Shown piece after piece: positions 1-9,974 of a stretch of 64,000 bases of DNA (position 1 is the first letter of the stretch; every line of letters starts with the position of its first letter). The DNA comes from Bradyrhizobium sp. WSM1743 (lineage in GTDB: Bacteria; Pseudomonadota; Alphaproteobacteria; Rhizobiales; Xanthobacteraceae). Under the pieces are notes generated by a model, which worked only from the letters and a program-made list of their open reading frames with translations, ran no database searches and was not told where the DNA came from. The DNA is taken from positions 48,752-112,751 of the forward strand of contig NZ_KI421494.1 of assembly GCF_000473065.1 (NCBI RefSeq), given 5' to 3'. The position numbers and the translations under genes were made by a program.

Positions 1-1119
1 AAGGCGCTGGCTGCGCCGGACGATGAGGCGTATGCGCATTCCGCCTATGAGGCGCCGCGGGGCGAGATCGAGACGGCGCTGGCCGAGATCTGGGCGGAGC
101 TGCTCGGTGTTGAGCGGGTCGGACGCCACGACGACTTCTTTGAACTGGGCGGGCACTCACTGCTGGCGGTGCGGCTTCTCAGTCGAGCGCTCGATGCCGG
201 GTTCAAGTTTACCGCCGCCGATCTCTTCCAAGCTCCTGTTCTGAAGGAACTTGCATTGAAGGTTCATTTGGAGCCACAGCCCAGTAGTGCGGGAGTGATT
301 TGTGTTCGCGCAACCGGATCGCAGCCGCCGCTGTTCTTTGTTCCCACAGGCTTAGGAGATTGTTCTTATATCCTCAACTTGGTGGAGGAAATGGACGCAG
401 ACTGTCCAATCTATGGTCTACCGTGGCCTTCTTTCAGTGAAGTTTGCTCACCAACTCTTGAAGCGATAGCCTCGCAAGTAGTTCCGGCGATCAGCGAGAT
501 ACAGTCCCGGGGTCCATATCGATTTGCTGGATACTCATCAGGCGGAATATTGGCTTATGCCATAGCCGAGCACTTACTGAGCCTCAATGAAACTGTCTCA
601 TTTATGGCGTTCATTGATGTTACGTTACCCGCAAAGCCAGCCGCCATGACGCCCACCCAGATGGTATGCGAAGTGGTGCTGGAAACTCTTGAATCCCTAG
701 AGGACGAGCACTTCAAACTATTGAAGCGCTTTGCAAGGCACAGTTCAATTGCTCAACTACTTGAGAAGGGTCATCAAATAGGAGCTATACCTCCGGATCA
801 CAATGACGCTTTGATGTACGAAAGAATTGAGCAGTTTCAAAGGGCGCTGCAGCTATATCGGGCTCCGTCGCTGCCAATTAAGATACATCAGTTTTACGCG
901 ACGGATTCTTCCGTAAGTCGTCGCGCACGACTAGACAAGAGCTCAATAGCTCCAGAGAGGAGGTCGCCGATGCGAGGCTGGGACAGGGTTTTGAGTGCAG
1001 CGGCCATTGATACAACACCGATTCCAGGCGATCACGCGACGATGATGAACACTCCAGAAAACCGCAAAGTCCTGGCACGCTCGTTATCAAGAGCCTTAAA
1101 CAGCTCACCGACGAAATGA
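1..1119 (+). CDS. Non-ribosomal peptide synthetase, C-terminal part (carrier protein + thioesterase)
   Basis: The reading frame is open from base 1, so this is the 3' end of a longer gene. Residues about 20-95 form a peptidyl-carrier domain with the phosphopantetheine motif DDFFELGGHSLLAV (Ser about residue 53). From about residue 105 to the end is a type I thioesterase of alpha/beta-hydrolase fold. It has the nucleophile elbow GYSSG (Ser about residue 179), an Asp after strand 6 (FIDVTLP) and the C-terminal GDH catalytic His. Carrier plus thioesterase is the normal termination module, releasing the finished peptide by hydrolysis or cyclisation. The adenylation and condensation domains lie outside the window, so the product cannot be predicted. 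No partner biosynthetic gene follows; the next 2.5 kb is debris. Confidence 0.9.
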   Translation, partial: KALAAPDDEAYAHSAYEAPRGEIETALAEIWAELLGVERVGRHDDFFELGGHSLLAVRLLSRALDAGFKFTAADLFQAPVLKELALKVHLEPQPSSAGVICVRATGSQPPLFFVPTGLGDCSYILNLVEEMDADCPIYGLPWPSFSEVCSPTLEAIASQVVPAISEIQSRGPYRFAGYSSGGILAYAIAEHLLSLNETVSFMAFIDVTLPAKPAAMTPTQMVCEVVLETLESLEDEHFKLLKRFARHSSIAQLLEKGHQIGAIPPDHNDALMYERIEQFQRALQLYRAPSLPIKIHQFYATDSSVSRRARLDKSSIAPERRSPMRGWDRVLSAAAIDTTPIPGDHATMMNTPENRKVLARSLSRALNSSPTK

Positions 1120-1242
1120 TCTGAGGCCGCCGGCGAACTCGACCATTTTTGGTTAGAGTTTTTCGCGATTTCCCCGGCCGGGAGGTGCGAAGAACGATGA
1201 AGGCTCGAAGTTTTCGGGCGCCCAGAAGGCGTTCATTTTGAA

Positions 1243-1432
1243 GCTCCACTGGAAGTCCTTGAAGCGGCGTGCGGGTTGATCGGTCTTCTCGGCCGTAGCC
1301 CGAGCCGCCGTCAGTTCGTCCGCGATCATGGCGAGCAGCCGCGTGTTGGGTCGAGCCCGAACAGATAATCCACGTGGTTGTCCTCGCACCACGCCATCAG
1401 CGGCTCGCGCGCAAAGGTATATCGGCTTCGCG
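1243..1432 (-). pseudogene. IS1380-family transposase fragment, frameshifted
   Basis: On the minus strand one frame reads FAREPLMAWCEDNHVDYLFGL and a second frame continues NTRLLAMIADELTAARATAE, then PARRFKDFQWS. Both match the middle of IS1380-type transposases, where the same words run in one frame. The junction near 1350 is a frameshift, and the match stops abruptly at about 1243. This is a remnant, not an active element; no terminal repeats were found. Confidence 0.7.
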
Positions 1433-1548
1433 CTTATGTCGGTGTTAACCACACGGACCAACTTGAGATACCGCTTCCTCACAAAGCGGCTATTCATGTA
1501 TTCGCCACTATCGAAAAATGGACAACAAACGCTCTAAAACGCAGTGCT

Positions 1549-1800
1549 TGGACCATCTCGCGCCAGCTCTGGTGGGGTCATCGCATCCCGGCTTGGTTCG
1601 GTCCGGATGGCGCCATCTTCGTCCAGGAGACCGAAGAGAAAGCCAAAGCTCAGGCTCGCGCGCACTATGGCCATGACGAGCCGCTCACTCAAGACGGGGA
1701 CGTGCTCGACACTTGGTTTGCCTCGGCGCTGTGGCCGTTCTCGACCCTTGGCTGGCCCGAAAAGACAGGTGATCTTGAGTGCTTCTATTCGGTGATCCCT
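1549..1800 (+). pseudogene. valS: Valyl-tRNA synthetase internal fragment
   Basis: About 84 codons read WTISRQLWWGHRIPAWFGP, then an acidic helix, then LDTWFASALWPFSTLGWPE. This is the highly conserved core of class I valyl-tRNA synthetase just before the KMSKS region (SRQLWWGH and DTWFSSALWPFSTLGWP are family signatures). Nothing before or after belongs to valS, so it is an isolated internal fragment, presumably left by a recombination event. A working valS must lie elsewhere. Confidence 0.85.
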
Positions 1801-2529
1801 GGCGCTTGTGCTGCTGATGACGCTGTTCTTCTGAGCGGAAATCAGGCGCCCTTCGTTTCCAGCTTCAATACTCGATTCGGCGTACCTTGCCGCGATGTCA
1901 GAGGCAGATCAAACTCGAGTAGATGGTGGCCGGCATGGCCTCGGCCCCACGAAGCACATCACCGCTGTCGATCGTGCGCGCGCCGCGGTCGCGGCCCGTC
2001 GAGCAGGCCTTCGAAGGGATGGCGCAGCGCGGCGAAGTGCGTGAGTAGAATGCTGCCTTCAAGGAAGCCGGAGCGTGGACGCGACCCTCCGCTATGCGAC
2101 CTTCATCTCGGCTAAAAAAGCTGCCATGATCGAGGAGCTCGCGCGGCGAGAGCAGGACTTAGGATTTGAGCCAGTGGGCGGGCTCACCGAGTGAGAAGTG
2201 TGACCTCAATTCCGACTTTGAAGTTACCATGTCGGCAAGTAGGTAGGGGTGGACGGCCGGAGAAGCTGTCTGGAGGGGGGCGTTCAATGACACGATGGTC
2301 CGCTATGGCCTTGGGGCAAGGCATGCGAGTCGCGGGCGGTGCTGACCACGCAAGCCTAACATTCCTCATCCGGCATCCCATGGATGATGGACGAGAACTG
2401 GCCAACTATGTCGCGCATGCGATCACAATGCGATCCGAAAAAGCGCGGGTAACGGCACTCACCTCGGTTCGTGAGAACCCAGGAAGAGAGTTCCCGGCGC
2501 GAATGCATCCGGTGCCCGGGCGTAGTCTC

Positions 2530-2557
2530 GTCAGCTTCTCGAAAGCTTCTCCGAATA
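2530..2557 (+). promoter_or_regulatory. tts box (TtsI binding site)
   Basis: GTCAGCTTCTCGAAAGCT followed by a CC and a terminal TA fits the rhizobial tts box, the operator of the type III secretion activator TtsI. It lies 41 bp before the ATG of the nopD-like fragment. It is the best-preserved box in the window although its gene is broken. Confidence 0.8.
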
Positions 2558-2597
2558 CGGACTAACCCACTGATGTGATCCTGGACGGGAGACTGGC

Positions 2598-2800
2598 ATG
2601 GACTCGCACAATTTCGACATAGCCAACACAGGACCTCCACCATCGGTACAGCACGCCGTCAGACGATCGGCAGCCGAACCACGCGGGAAATCGCCTTTGA
2701 GCTGCAATTGGATGCGGCGCGCGGGAACGATTCCGCTGGCCTTGCCCGACGCTCCCGCCGCAAACCGCCGCCGAATGTGTCCACGCTGATTTTGATTAGA
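2598..2800 (+). pseudogene. nopD-like type III effector N-terminus, frameshifted remnant
   Basis: The ATG frame begins MDSHNFDIAN and reaches VQHAV. After a frameshift near 2687 a second frame continues EIAFELQLDAARGNDSAGLA and then KPPPNVST. These correspond, block by block, to the first about 57 residues of the long effector at 59367 (NFDPSN, VQHAV, EAFEQQLHEAR, PRPNVSS). The tts box upstream and the similar spacing to the start show that the promoter and 5' end were copied together. The rest of the gene is missing. Secretion signals of type III effectors are N-terminal, so this is the targeting end of an effector without its body. Confidence 0.75.
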
Positions 2801-3651
2801 GTCGCGAGATGATGAGCGGTGCCAATACTCGACGAAAACTGTCACGGTTGACCGCTTAGAACTATCTTCAAATGCTTTACAAGGTGGCTCGTTTCCCCGG
2901 CGAGCGCGACCAGTCGCTCGAAGCCGGTGATGACAATGCACGAAATCGGCTCTCTAACACCCTGTAGGTATGGCTTTGCGGGCGCTTCAAGAACAGCGCG
3001 GAGGTTCATCAGCAGTCAAGGTCAGGCGCGCGCGTGCCGCGGCTTCGGCGAGGTGTCGGGCGCACACCTGTTGCTCCCACTGAGGCGATCTGGCAGCGGC
3101 TAAGTAGACGAGCCTCAATCGGAGCGCATCGGATCGCCTTCGACAGCTCTTAGCGCCAGCGGCGGTGAACAGCCCATGTCCTTCGCGGGCGCTCGACCTC
3201 GATCTTGCCGCCGTGAAAGCCGATCGCCCCCGCGTTCGTCCAACGACGTGTGGCTACAAATCTTGCTGTGCGCCTTCCTGGCTGAACGGCGGCTTCGGTG
3301 ACAGGTGTCCCTGGGCGCGCCTGTCACTTCTTGTAGTGCGGCTCTTCGATCAAAGATCGATGTGACGCAGCGTCGCGATTCACGCGCAGTTGTTGATGCC
3401 GAAAATCGGGGCCGGTTGGGCACTCTCTCAGTGTGAGAACGCTGAGAAGCTGTTTGGATTTTGGACTAACGCTTCGTCTTGTTCGCGCATAGGCAAGGTG
3501 CTGCTGCGCAATTGCAACGTTCAGGCCTCCTGCGTCTTATAAATGTCATCTTGCGCGGGCCACTGACGCGCGCGGCGACTCGATCGAGCCAGCGCTCAAT
3601 ACCAGACAAGGCACGCGGCAAGGATGCGCGTGACAAAGCACGAGCAGGTCA
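2801..3651. other. Intergenic stretch without recognisable gene
   Basis: Only short overlapping frames on both strands, none with family motifs or a good ribosome binding site. No tts box was found in front of the polygalacturonase gene that follows. Confidence 0.5.
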
Positions 3652-4950
3652 ATGACGAAGCGTTTTCGCAACTGGGCCCTATTATCCATACTCGCCTCCA
3701 TCGTTGTCTGCCCCGCCGCAAAAGCGCAAGACCGCCGGACTATCGTCGAACCTGTTGCACCTGATACGGTCTGCGATCGCCCTGTGCCTTCCGGCAAGAA
3801 CGATACAGTTGGCTTACAGGACGCCATTGAACATTGCCCCGCCGGCGCTGCAGTTTATCTCGGGCGCGGCGAGTTTCACTCAGGTCCACTCGAGATGAAA
3901 TCGGGCGTGACCTTATGGGTCGGACGCGGTGCGACACTGATCGCCATCCCTGAACCTGCTGCTTACGACAAGGGCCTCGGACAATGTGGTCGCATTGCGG
4001 AAAAGGGCGACGGTTGCCGGCCACTCATCAGCTTTTCTAAAACGCGCGGCGGCGGCATCTACGGAGAGGGCATCATCGATGGTCAGGGCGGCGCAATGAT
4101 TGGTGGCGGCGCGGAAACTTGGTGGCAGCTAGCCCGCCGCGCCCAAGCCCAGGGCGGCAATCAGAACGCCCCACGCTTGATCCAGATCGATCATGCGCAG
4201 AACATCACGTTCTCTGGTGTCACTTTGCGCAACGCCGCCAATTTTCATGTCGCGATGAACCGGGTTGAAGGTGCCACGTTTTGGGGCCTCACGATCGATT
4301 CGCCGGCGGATGCCCGCAACACCGATGGCATCGATGTTGGCGCCAGTCAGGATGTGACCATCACCCACAGCCTGATCCGTACGGGTGATGACAACGTCGC
4401 AATCAAGGCCGGCGACAATGGCTCAAGCAGCCATATCTCAATCATTGATAATTATTTCGGCTGGGGGCATGGCATGTCGATCGGCAGCGAGGTGAATTCC
4501 GGGGCCAGAGACATATTGGTGCATAATCTGACGCTGGATGGTACGACGTCGGGCCTGCGCATCAAGAGTGATGTTAGTCGAGGCGGTCTGGTCGAGAGCG
4601 TGACCTATGAGTACGTGTGCCTGAGGGGCAACCGGTGGCCGCTGGCTTTCGATACAAAATATGATCCGCGCGCTCAAGGCACGAGGATTCCGGTCTATCG
4701 GCAAATCGTTCTCCGTCATGTGCATGGCGACACTGGTGTGCTGCTGATGCGCGGCGTAGACGAGCGGCATGCCCTGGACGTGACACTCGAAGATGTCCGA
4801 TTTGCCAGTTCCGCGACTTGGCAACTTGAACATGCGAAGGTCACCGCAAATCACTCTGACGTATGGCCCCCGCTGCCCGGGCGAGCTACACAACCGCTGC
4901 TGCGCGGATCGGAGGTATGTTCCAGGGCATTCCGCGACGTCAATCGGTAA
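3652..4950 (+). CDS. Polygalacturonase, GH28 family, secreted
   Basis: 432 residues with a Sec signal peptide (MTKRFRNWALLSILASIVV..., cleavage near AKAQ). The GH28 parallel beta-helix motifs occur in order: NTDG (the Asp is catalytic), TGDDNVAIK (two catalytic Asp), GWGHGMSIGSE (catalytic-site His) and RIKSD. It would hydrolyse the homogalacturonan backbone of plant pectin. A pectin methylesterase follows 212 bp downstream on the same strand. De-esterified pectin is the polygalacturonase substrate, so the two enzymes make a coherent cell-wall loosening pair, probably acting on the root-hair or infection-thread wall. All active-site residues are present. I see no obvious tts or nod box directly upstream, so its regulation is unknown. 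Confidence 0.93.
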   Translation: MTKRFRNWALLSILASIVVCPAAKAQDRRTIVEPVAPDTVCDRPVPSGKNDTVGLQDAIEHCPAGAAVYLGRGEFHSGPLEMKSGVTLWVGRGATLIAIPEPAAYDKGLGQCGRIAEKGDGCRPLISFSKTRGGGIYGEGIIDGQGGAMIGGGAETWWQLARRAQAQGGNQNAPRLIQIDHAQNITFSGVTLRNAANFHVAMNRVEGATFWGLTIDSPADARNTDGIDVGASQDVTITHSLIRTGDDNVAIKAGDNGSSSHISIIDNYFGWGHGMSIGSEVNSGARDILVHNLTLDGTTSGLRIKSDVSRGGLVESVTYEYVCLRGNRWPLAFDTKYDPRAQGTRIPVYRQIVLRHVHGDTGVLLMRGVDERHALDVTLEDVRFASSATWQLEHAKVTANHSDVWPPLPGRATQPLLRGSEVCSRAFRDVNR

Positions 4951-5162
4951 CACTACACCCGGCGCCGAACACAGGTGGTGAGTTCCGCATCTGGGGCCAA
5001 AAGGTGCGGACGAGGCCGGGCTCATGTCCCGAGTTGGTGCAACTGGCCGACGGTTTTGCAAGGCCAGAAATGTCAACGTGACGTGCAGGTTCTGATTTGG
5101 CGATGAAAATCTCGTGTCGATGCGCGGCGGCTATCCCGCTGAGAAACGAAGTGTAAAATCAC

Positions 5163-6203
5163 ATGCGAATTTTCATTTCCTCGGCTGCACTTCTGGCGGG
5201 ATGTTTCTGCATCCCCGCGGCGTACGCTCATCCACCGTTGGTTTCGCATGCCGGAAATGCAGACTATCACTCCGTGCAGCAAGCCATCGACGCGTTGCCG
5301 GCGGAAGGCGGAAGTATCCGGATCGCGCCGGGCGTCTATCGCGAGAAGGTCAAAATCTCCAAATCCGGTATTCATATCGAAGGGACTGGCAGGAAGCCGG
5401 AGGATACGGTCATTGTGTATGGCGACGGCGCGATCAATGTAGGAGGAACCGCCCGTTCGGCCACGCTGGATGCCGCTGGCGATAACTTCCGGCTCGAGAA
5501 TCTGACAATCCAGAACGACTACGCCCTCGATCCGGCCAATCCACCTTCGCAGGCGGTAGCGCTGTCCGTTACCGGAGATAGGGACGTCATTACGCGCGTC
5601 CGCCTGCTCGGCGCCCAGGACACGCTGTTTGCCGGCAAGGGACCAAACGGCAGAATGTCACGACAATACTTCTCGAACTGCTACATCGAAGGGCATGTCG
5701 ATTTCATATTTGGTAACGCCAAGGCTTGGTTCTGGCAATGTGAGTTGCACGGCATCGCCAATCAAGCGGTCATCTATACTGCTCAGAGCAAGGCAACGCC
5801 GGACGAGGACAGTGGCTATGTTTTTGATCATTGCAGGCTAAGTGCCGACCCTGCTGCGCGCTATATCGCACTTGGCCGCCCCTGGCGTCCCTACGCCACC
5901 GTGGTCTTCCTGTCCGCGAAAATAGATGCCCCTGTGATCGCGGAAGGGTGGCGCGAATGGACGCCCGGTAAGACCAATATGTTGAAGACAAGCTATTATG
6001 CTGAATATAGATCCTTCGGCGTCGGGGCTAACCCCTCAGGCCGCGAGCCTCATTCTCATCAACTGACAGATGGCGAGGCTGCGAGATGGTCGCTGAGCGT
6101 GTTCTTCGAGGGTGTCACAGATTGGCTGCCAATGAACCATCAGGATGGAACAAAGAGCAACGTTCACGGTGAAGGGGTTCGACGACGATCCTCGGATGAA
6201 TGA
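5163..6203 (+). CDS. Pectin methylesterase (CE8), secreted
   Basis: 346 residues with a cleavable signal (MRIFISSAALLAGCFCIPAAYA). Pectinesterase motifs are present in order: GVYREKV, QAVAL, QDTLF, the catalytic DFIFG and LGRPW with its substrate-binding Arg/Trp. It removes methyl groups from homogalacturonan, giving the acidic polymer that the upstream polygalacturonase cuts. The C-terminal 45 residues after EYRSFGVGANP are variable. The 212-bp gap to the upstream gene does not prove co-transcription. All catalytic residues are intact. Confidence 0.93.
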   Translation: MRIFISSAALLAGCFCIPAAYAHPPLVSHAGNADYHSVQQAIDALPAEGGSIRIAPGVYREKVKISKSGIHIEGTGRKPEDTVIVYGDGAINVGGTARSATLDAAGDNFRLENLTIQNDYALDPANPPSQAVALSVTGDRDVITRVRLLGAQDTLFAGKGPNGRMSRQYFSNCYIEGHVDFIFGNAKAWFWQCELHGIANQAVIYTAQSKATPDEDSGYVFDHCRLSADPAARYIALGRPWRPYATVVFLSAKIDAPVIAEGWREWTPGKTNMLKTSYYAEYRSFGVGANPSGREPHSHQLTDGEAARWSLSVFFEGVTDWLPMNHQDGTKSNVHGEGVRRRSSDE

Positions 6204-6505
6204 CGGGAGGGAGCCTGATTGTAATGGAGCGTCTTGTACAGCAAGCCAACTGCCGCCAGAGTCACACCGACAGAAGGGGTGGGCGCGTTGAAGAGCGACA
6301 TCATTTCTCGGGTGTGTCGAAGTCAATATAATCAGATGCAAGAGTCGAGACGGCCCCGAGCAGGTGCTGACGAACCTGGATGCAGTATAGCCTCCTGCAG
6401 CAAAGGTGGCTTCACAGGGCGAGGTCTCGCGCGTCACCGACGTTGACGTTGATAGCGCAGAGACATGGGAAGCCCGTCCTATCATGGCGTCGAGTGTGGA
6501 GGAAA
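6204..6505. other. Intergenic stretch, nothing recognised
   Basis: About 300 bp between the pectinesterase and the broken AbiEi-like gene. If a normal AbiE pair had been here, the nucleotidyltransferase toxin would be expected in this place on the minus strand. No such frame is present. Confidence 0.5.
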
Positions 6506-7095
6506 TCACGCGGCATGCAGTTCGCCCGGTCTTAGTGCGCGATTGAAGAATTTCTTCGTGCGTTCGTTTCCATATTCGCGCACTGCGCGGCGCAGGCGAC
6601 GACGGTCAGACGACATGGCGCGCTGCTCAACACGCTTGAGAACCTCGTCCTTGGCTTCGGCAAGCTGATCAACGTTGTTGACAAGATCAACAAGCAGAAA
6701 CTCCTTGGTCAGAGATTTTGGAAAGCGCGGCTTCAAGCGGAAGGCAAACTCGCGATTGCCGAGCTGAAACACGCCGTGGCGCTTGTGATTGTAGACGACG
6801 GTCTTGTCATAAAGCTGCGTCGTCCCCACGCGCAGGCATAGGCGTTGGGGGAAGCTAGCACAAACGTATCTTCCTTCAGAAATGCGCTCACGACATCCTT
6901 ATCAGAAGCGGGCGCCGGGCCGAATGCCGTTTCCTTCGGATAGGCATAGAGACCTCCTGAGAGTTTCTTGAGCGTGCCCTGCTCGACCAACTGCCTGAGA
7001 TGTCGATCGACAGACGTCGACCAACGGGCCAGATCCGCACGACGATAGGCGTGGCCCGGTTTCAGGTGACGTTTGAGTTCCTCAAGCTTGCTCAT
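6506..7095 (-). pseudogene. AbiEi-like / DUF6088 antitoxin, frameshifted
   Basis: The minus-strand frame from 7095 reads MSKLEELKRHLKPGHAYRRA, a winged-helix segment (LARWSTSVDRHLRQLVEQG, LKKLSGGLYAYPK) and then FVLASPNAYA. The continuation (VGTTQLYDKTVVYNHKRHG, then REFAFRLKPRFPKSLTKEF) lies in another frame from about 6829 to 6506. Joined, the two parts form a typical antitoxin of the AbiE type IV toxin-antitoxin family: DNA-binding N-terminus plus C-terminal domain. The frameshift near 6830 breaks it. The partner nucleotidyltransferase is not adjacent; a piece of one lies at 9975-10375 on the other strand. Confidence 0.7.
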
Positions 7096-7260
7096 GACCG
7101 CCACTTTAGTCCAAAAGCGTCCAATTTGAAGTTTTCTCATTAAAAAATCATGCAAATGCCCCCACTGGAGCTAAACGATTCTACCCGGTTCACCCGCAAG
7201 CTGGATTGCTTCGCTCATCAGTCGCAAACTGAGCAACTCTGAGGTTCTGCAGCGGCACTC

Positions 7261-7288
7261 GTCAGCTGATCGACAGGTAAGCCTGCTA
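7261..7288 (+). promoter_or_regulatory. tts box (TtsI binding site) of nopM
   Basis: GTCAGCTGATCGACAGGT followed by CC and TA. It matches the tts consensus at most conserved positions, with GA for TT and C for A in the middle. It is 245 bp upstream of the likely nopM start. Confidence 0.65.
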
Positions 7289-7532
7289 AGGGCAGGACGT
7301 TACGCTACCCCGTTGACTGTCCTACCGGACTTAACTGTCAACGAAAGGCAGCAAGCTCGCAGCAGTATCGATCGATTTGCCGCAGTCGGCTCGTGTGAAT
7401 GTGCACCCACTTAAGTCGGGCGGGAGCCGCAGAGCACGTGCACGGGCGGTCGAATGATCAACGCGCTGCGCTACCGCCTGCTTCGTGAGCTTGAGAAGCG
7501 GGGGGATTCTTGTTCTGACGATGGAGAAATTG

Positions 7533-9278
7533 ATGAACACGGGACAGGCACTGTTGAGTGCAGGTTCTTCCTCCGCGCCTTCTGAAGACGCGGACCAGGA
7601 AAGCTACCTCGGCGGCTTCAATCGTGCCGTCGCGAATTTGATCGAAACCTTGACAGGTTATCGGACCCCAGCCTCCGCGCGCGCGCAGATCCTGGACAAT
7701 TGGGTTGCCGAAGAGGGGCAGGGCGAGGCCGAGAATAGGCGACAGGGGCGCAGACGAATCAGGAATTCGGATAACACAGGCTCGCACTCGCTGGATTTGT
7801 CCTCGCTCTCGCTAACCGCGCTGCCCGCCGCGCTCCCGCCTAGGTTGCTGGAACTGCGCGCCAGGCACAACGAGCTAAGCAGCCTGCCCGCTATGTTCCC
7901 ACCCGGTCTCCAGCATCTTCTCGTTGGCCATAATCGCTTGACCAGTTTGCCGGACGATCTTCCGGCGACCCTCTCTGAGCTGGAGATCGCTGATAACAGC
8001 TTGACCAGTCTGCCGGCAAACCTTCCGGCCGGGCTCCAGATCCTGAACGCAAACGACAACCGGCTAACCAGCCTGCCGGACGCTCTCCCGAGCGGGCTCA
8101 CCTCGCTTGCGGTCAGTGGCAATCAGCTGACCGACCTCCCCGAGTCCCTCCCTTCGTGGCTCATAGAACTCGATGTCAGCGGCAATCAATTGGCCGACCT
8201 GCCCGGCCCTCTTCCGAGCACGCTGCAATCACTCAATGTCAGCGGTAACCGGCTGACCAGCCTGCCTGAAGGGCTACTAGAAGCTCTTGTACCGCATAAT
8301 AGTCTTTACTACCCTCATCTGGAGAGCCTCGACTTCCGGGATAACCCGCTGCCGGACGACGTCCTCGGTCATCTGGCGGCGGCTGAAGCGCCACCGCAGC
8401 TTGCGCAGCAATCCCTGCATGAGGCGGCCGCACACTGGCTCGCAGACGATCCGGCCGTTCTGGCCGAATGGCAGCACTTTGCGGATGAGCCCGGCGCCCA
8501 AGACTACGCACAGTTCCTGGAGAGGCTACGAGGCACCGTGAACTACGGCAATGACGAATTTCGGCAGGCAGTGGCTGATGATCTGCGGCAGGCGGCCACC
8601 AATCCGACATTGCGCGAGCAGCTCTTTGCGCAGGCGTCCGAGGCCAACGAGAGCTGCGAGGATCGTGTCACCTTGCATTGGAATGGTATGCAGACCGCGC
8701 GCCTCAACGCTGACGTCGAGGACGGGGTATATGACGATCGGCTTGGCGATCTGATCCAGCGCGGCCGAGTCGCATTCCGTTTGGAGACGTTGGACGAGAT
8801 CGCGCGCGACAGAATCAACTCGCTCGCCAACGGCAACCCGAACGTAGACGACATCGGAGTCTACCTGGCCTATCAACATCGGTTGCGCGAGCCGCTGGAG
8901 CTCAGTCATGTCGCCCCTGACATGCGCTTCCTGGCGGTGTCTCACGTAAGCGAGGATGATGCGACGGAGGCGCTCGACCTGATCCGGGAGCGGGAAGCAA
9001 GCCAGTTCACCGACTACATGGCAAGCCGCTGGCAACCCTGGGAGACGGTGCTGAGGCGCATCGCTCCGGACGAATATGCCGCGATGCAAGACCGGCTCGT
9101 CGAGGCCATGGGCGAGGAGTTTCAGAGCCGCTTGGATCAGCGACTGACCGAGCATGGACTTCTCGGCGATCCGGATGCCGAGCGGGTGCTCGGCGCCCAC
9201 GTCCGAAACGAGATCGGTGGCGAGATCAAACGCGCGGTCATGCACCGTGTGCTCGCAGAGCGCGGCCTCAAACTATGA
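7533..9278 (+). CDS. nopM: Type III effector NopM-like, LRR-NEL E3 ubiquitin ligase
   Basis: An N-terminal about 90-residue secretion region is followed by about eight leucine-rich repeats of the bacterial LPX type (N-x-L-T-S-LP...LP). The C-terminal NEL ubiquitin-ligase domain starts near residue 265. The catalytic motif NESCEDRVTLHWN puts the active Cys at residue 375, and the downstream acidic stretches of the IpaH/SspH family are present. Such enzymes are injected by the type III system and transfer ubiquitin to host proteins. The start at 7533 is preferred because GGAG lies six bases before it; the frame is open from 7485. A tts box at 7261 supports TtsI control. The length, about 581 residues, is normal and all parts look intact. 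Confidence 0.93.
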   Translation: MNTGQALLSAGSSSAPSEDADQESYLGGFNRAVANLIETLTGYRTPASARAQILDNWVAEEGQGEAENRRQGRRRIRNSDNTGSHSLDLSSLSLTALPAALPPRLLELRARHNELSSLPAMFPPGLQHLLVGHNRLTSLPDDLPATLSELEIADNSLTSLPANLPAGLQILNANDNRLTSLPDALPSGLTSLAVSGNQLTDLPESLPSWLIELDVSGNQLADLPGPLPSTLQSLNVSGNRLTSLPEGLLEALVPHNSLYYPHLESLDFRDNPLPDDVLGHLAAAEAPPQLAQQSLHEAAAHWLADDPAVLAEWQHFADEPGAQDYAQFLERLRGTVNYGNDEFRQAVADDLRQAATNPTLREQLFAQASEANESCEDRVTLHWNGMQTARLNADVEDGVYDDRLGDLIQRGRVAFRLETLDEIARDRINSLANGNPNVDDIGVYLAYQHRLREPLELSHVAPDMRFLAVSHVSEDDATEALDLIREREASQFTDYMASRWQPWETVLRRIAPDEYAAMQDRLVEAMGEEFQSRLDQRLTEHGLLGDPDAERVLGAHVRNEIGGEIKRAVMHRVLAERGLKL

Positions 9279-9974
9279 GGCTCCCAAACCGCGGCTGAGA
9301 TATTTATCATTGCTCTGCGGGCGGTACGCTAAGATTGATCGTGAAGCCGCGCCCATCACTGCCAAGGTGCTTTTGCACCTTGCAAAGTGCGCTGCTTTCG
9401 ATGAGGCGCCTGTCGGCGACGCGCGAGGCGAGGACATATCTGCGTCCCGTCGAAAGCCGCTTCGGGACGAGAGCTCAGTCGGTCGAAAAGTTGTTGAGGA
9501 GACCAAGGCGCGCAGCGGTGAAATCATCGTATGGAGGCGTTGCCTGCCAACCAGCTCGGTTTGACGAGGCCGCTGACTGTTCGGCAGGTTGACTTCGGGG
9601 GCTTCCCGCGAGCTCCATGTTGGCAAGCAAGTTGTGGAGTTCAAGCATGCACCGCGTCGGTAGCGTGCGATGGCTAAGCCGTCGTGCAGGTGAGGTCGTG
9701 CGCGCGCTCGAGCGGGGCGATTCCGAGATTGCACGAGAAGCCTTGCGGTCCCTCAGTCAAAGAGACTGAGCCCGATTGAAGTGAGCGAATCGAAGTCTGC
9801 CGGATCTTCATTGACAACTTGGCTTGTCAGGGCCCGTAAGCGAACTGCGCGCTGGATAAACTTTAAACCTATCCGGTCCCGAGAGGCGCTCACCGTTACT
9901 GCTGCGAACTCAGGACGGCCTACGCATCTTCTCAAAAAAAATGTTGGGGCGTTTTGATGCCTGAACGCGCTCGT
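9279..9974. other. Intergenic stretch, nothing recognised
   Basis: Short frames only. A 40-codon stretch at about 9645-9770 (RVGSVRWLSRRAGEVVRALE...) is alanine/arginine-rich and could be the tail of a lost gene, but I cannot assign it. Confidence 0.4.
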
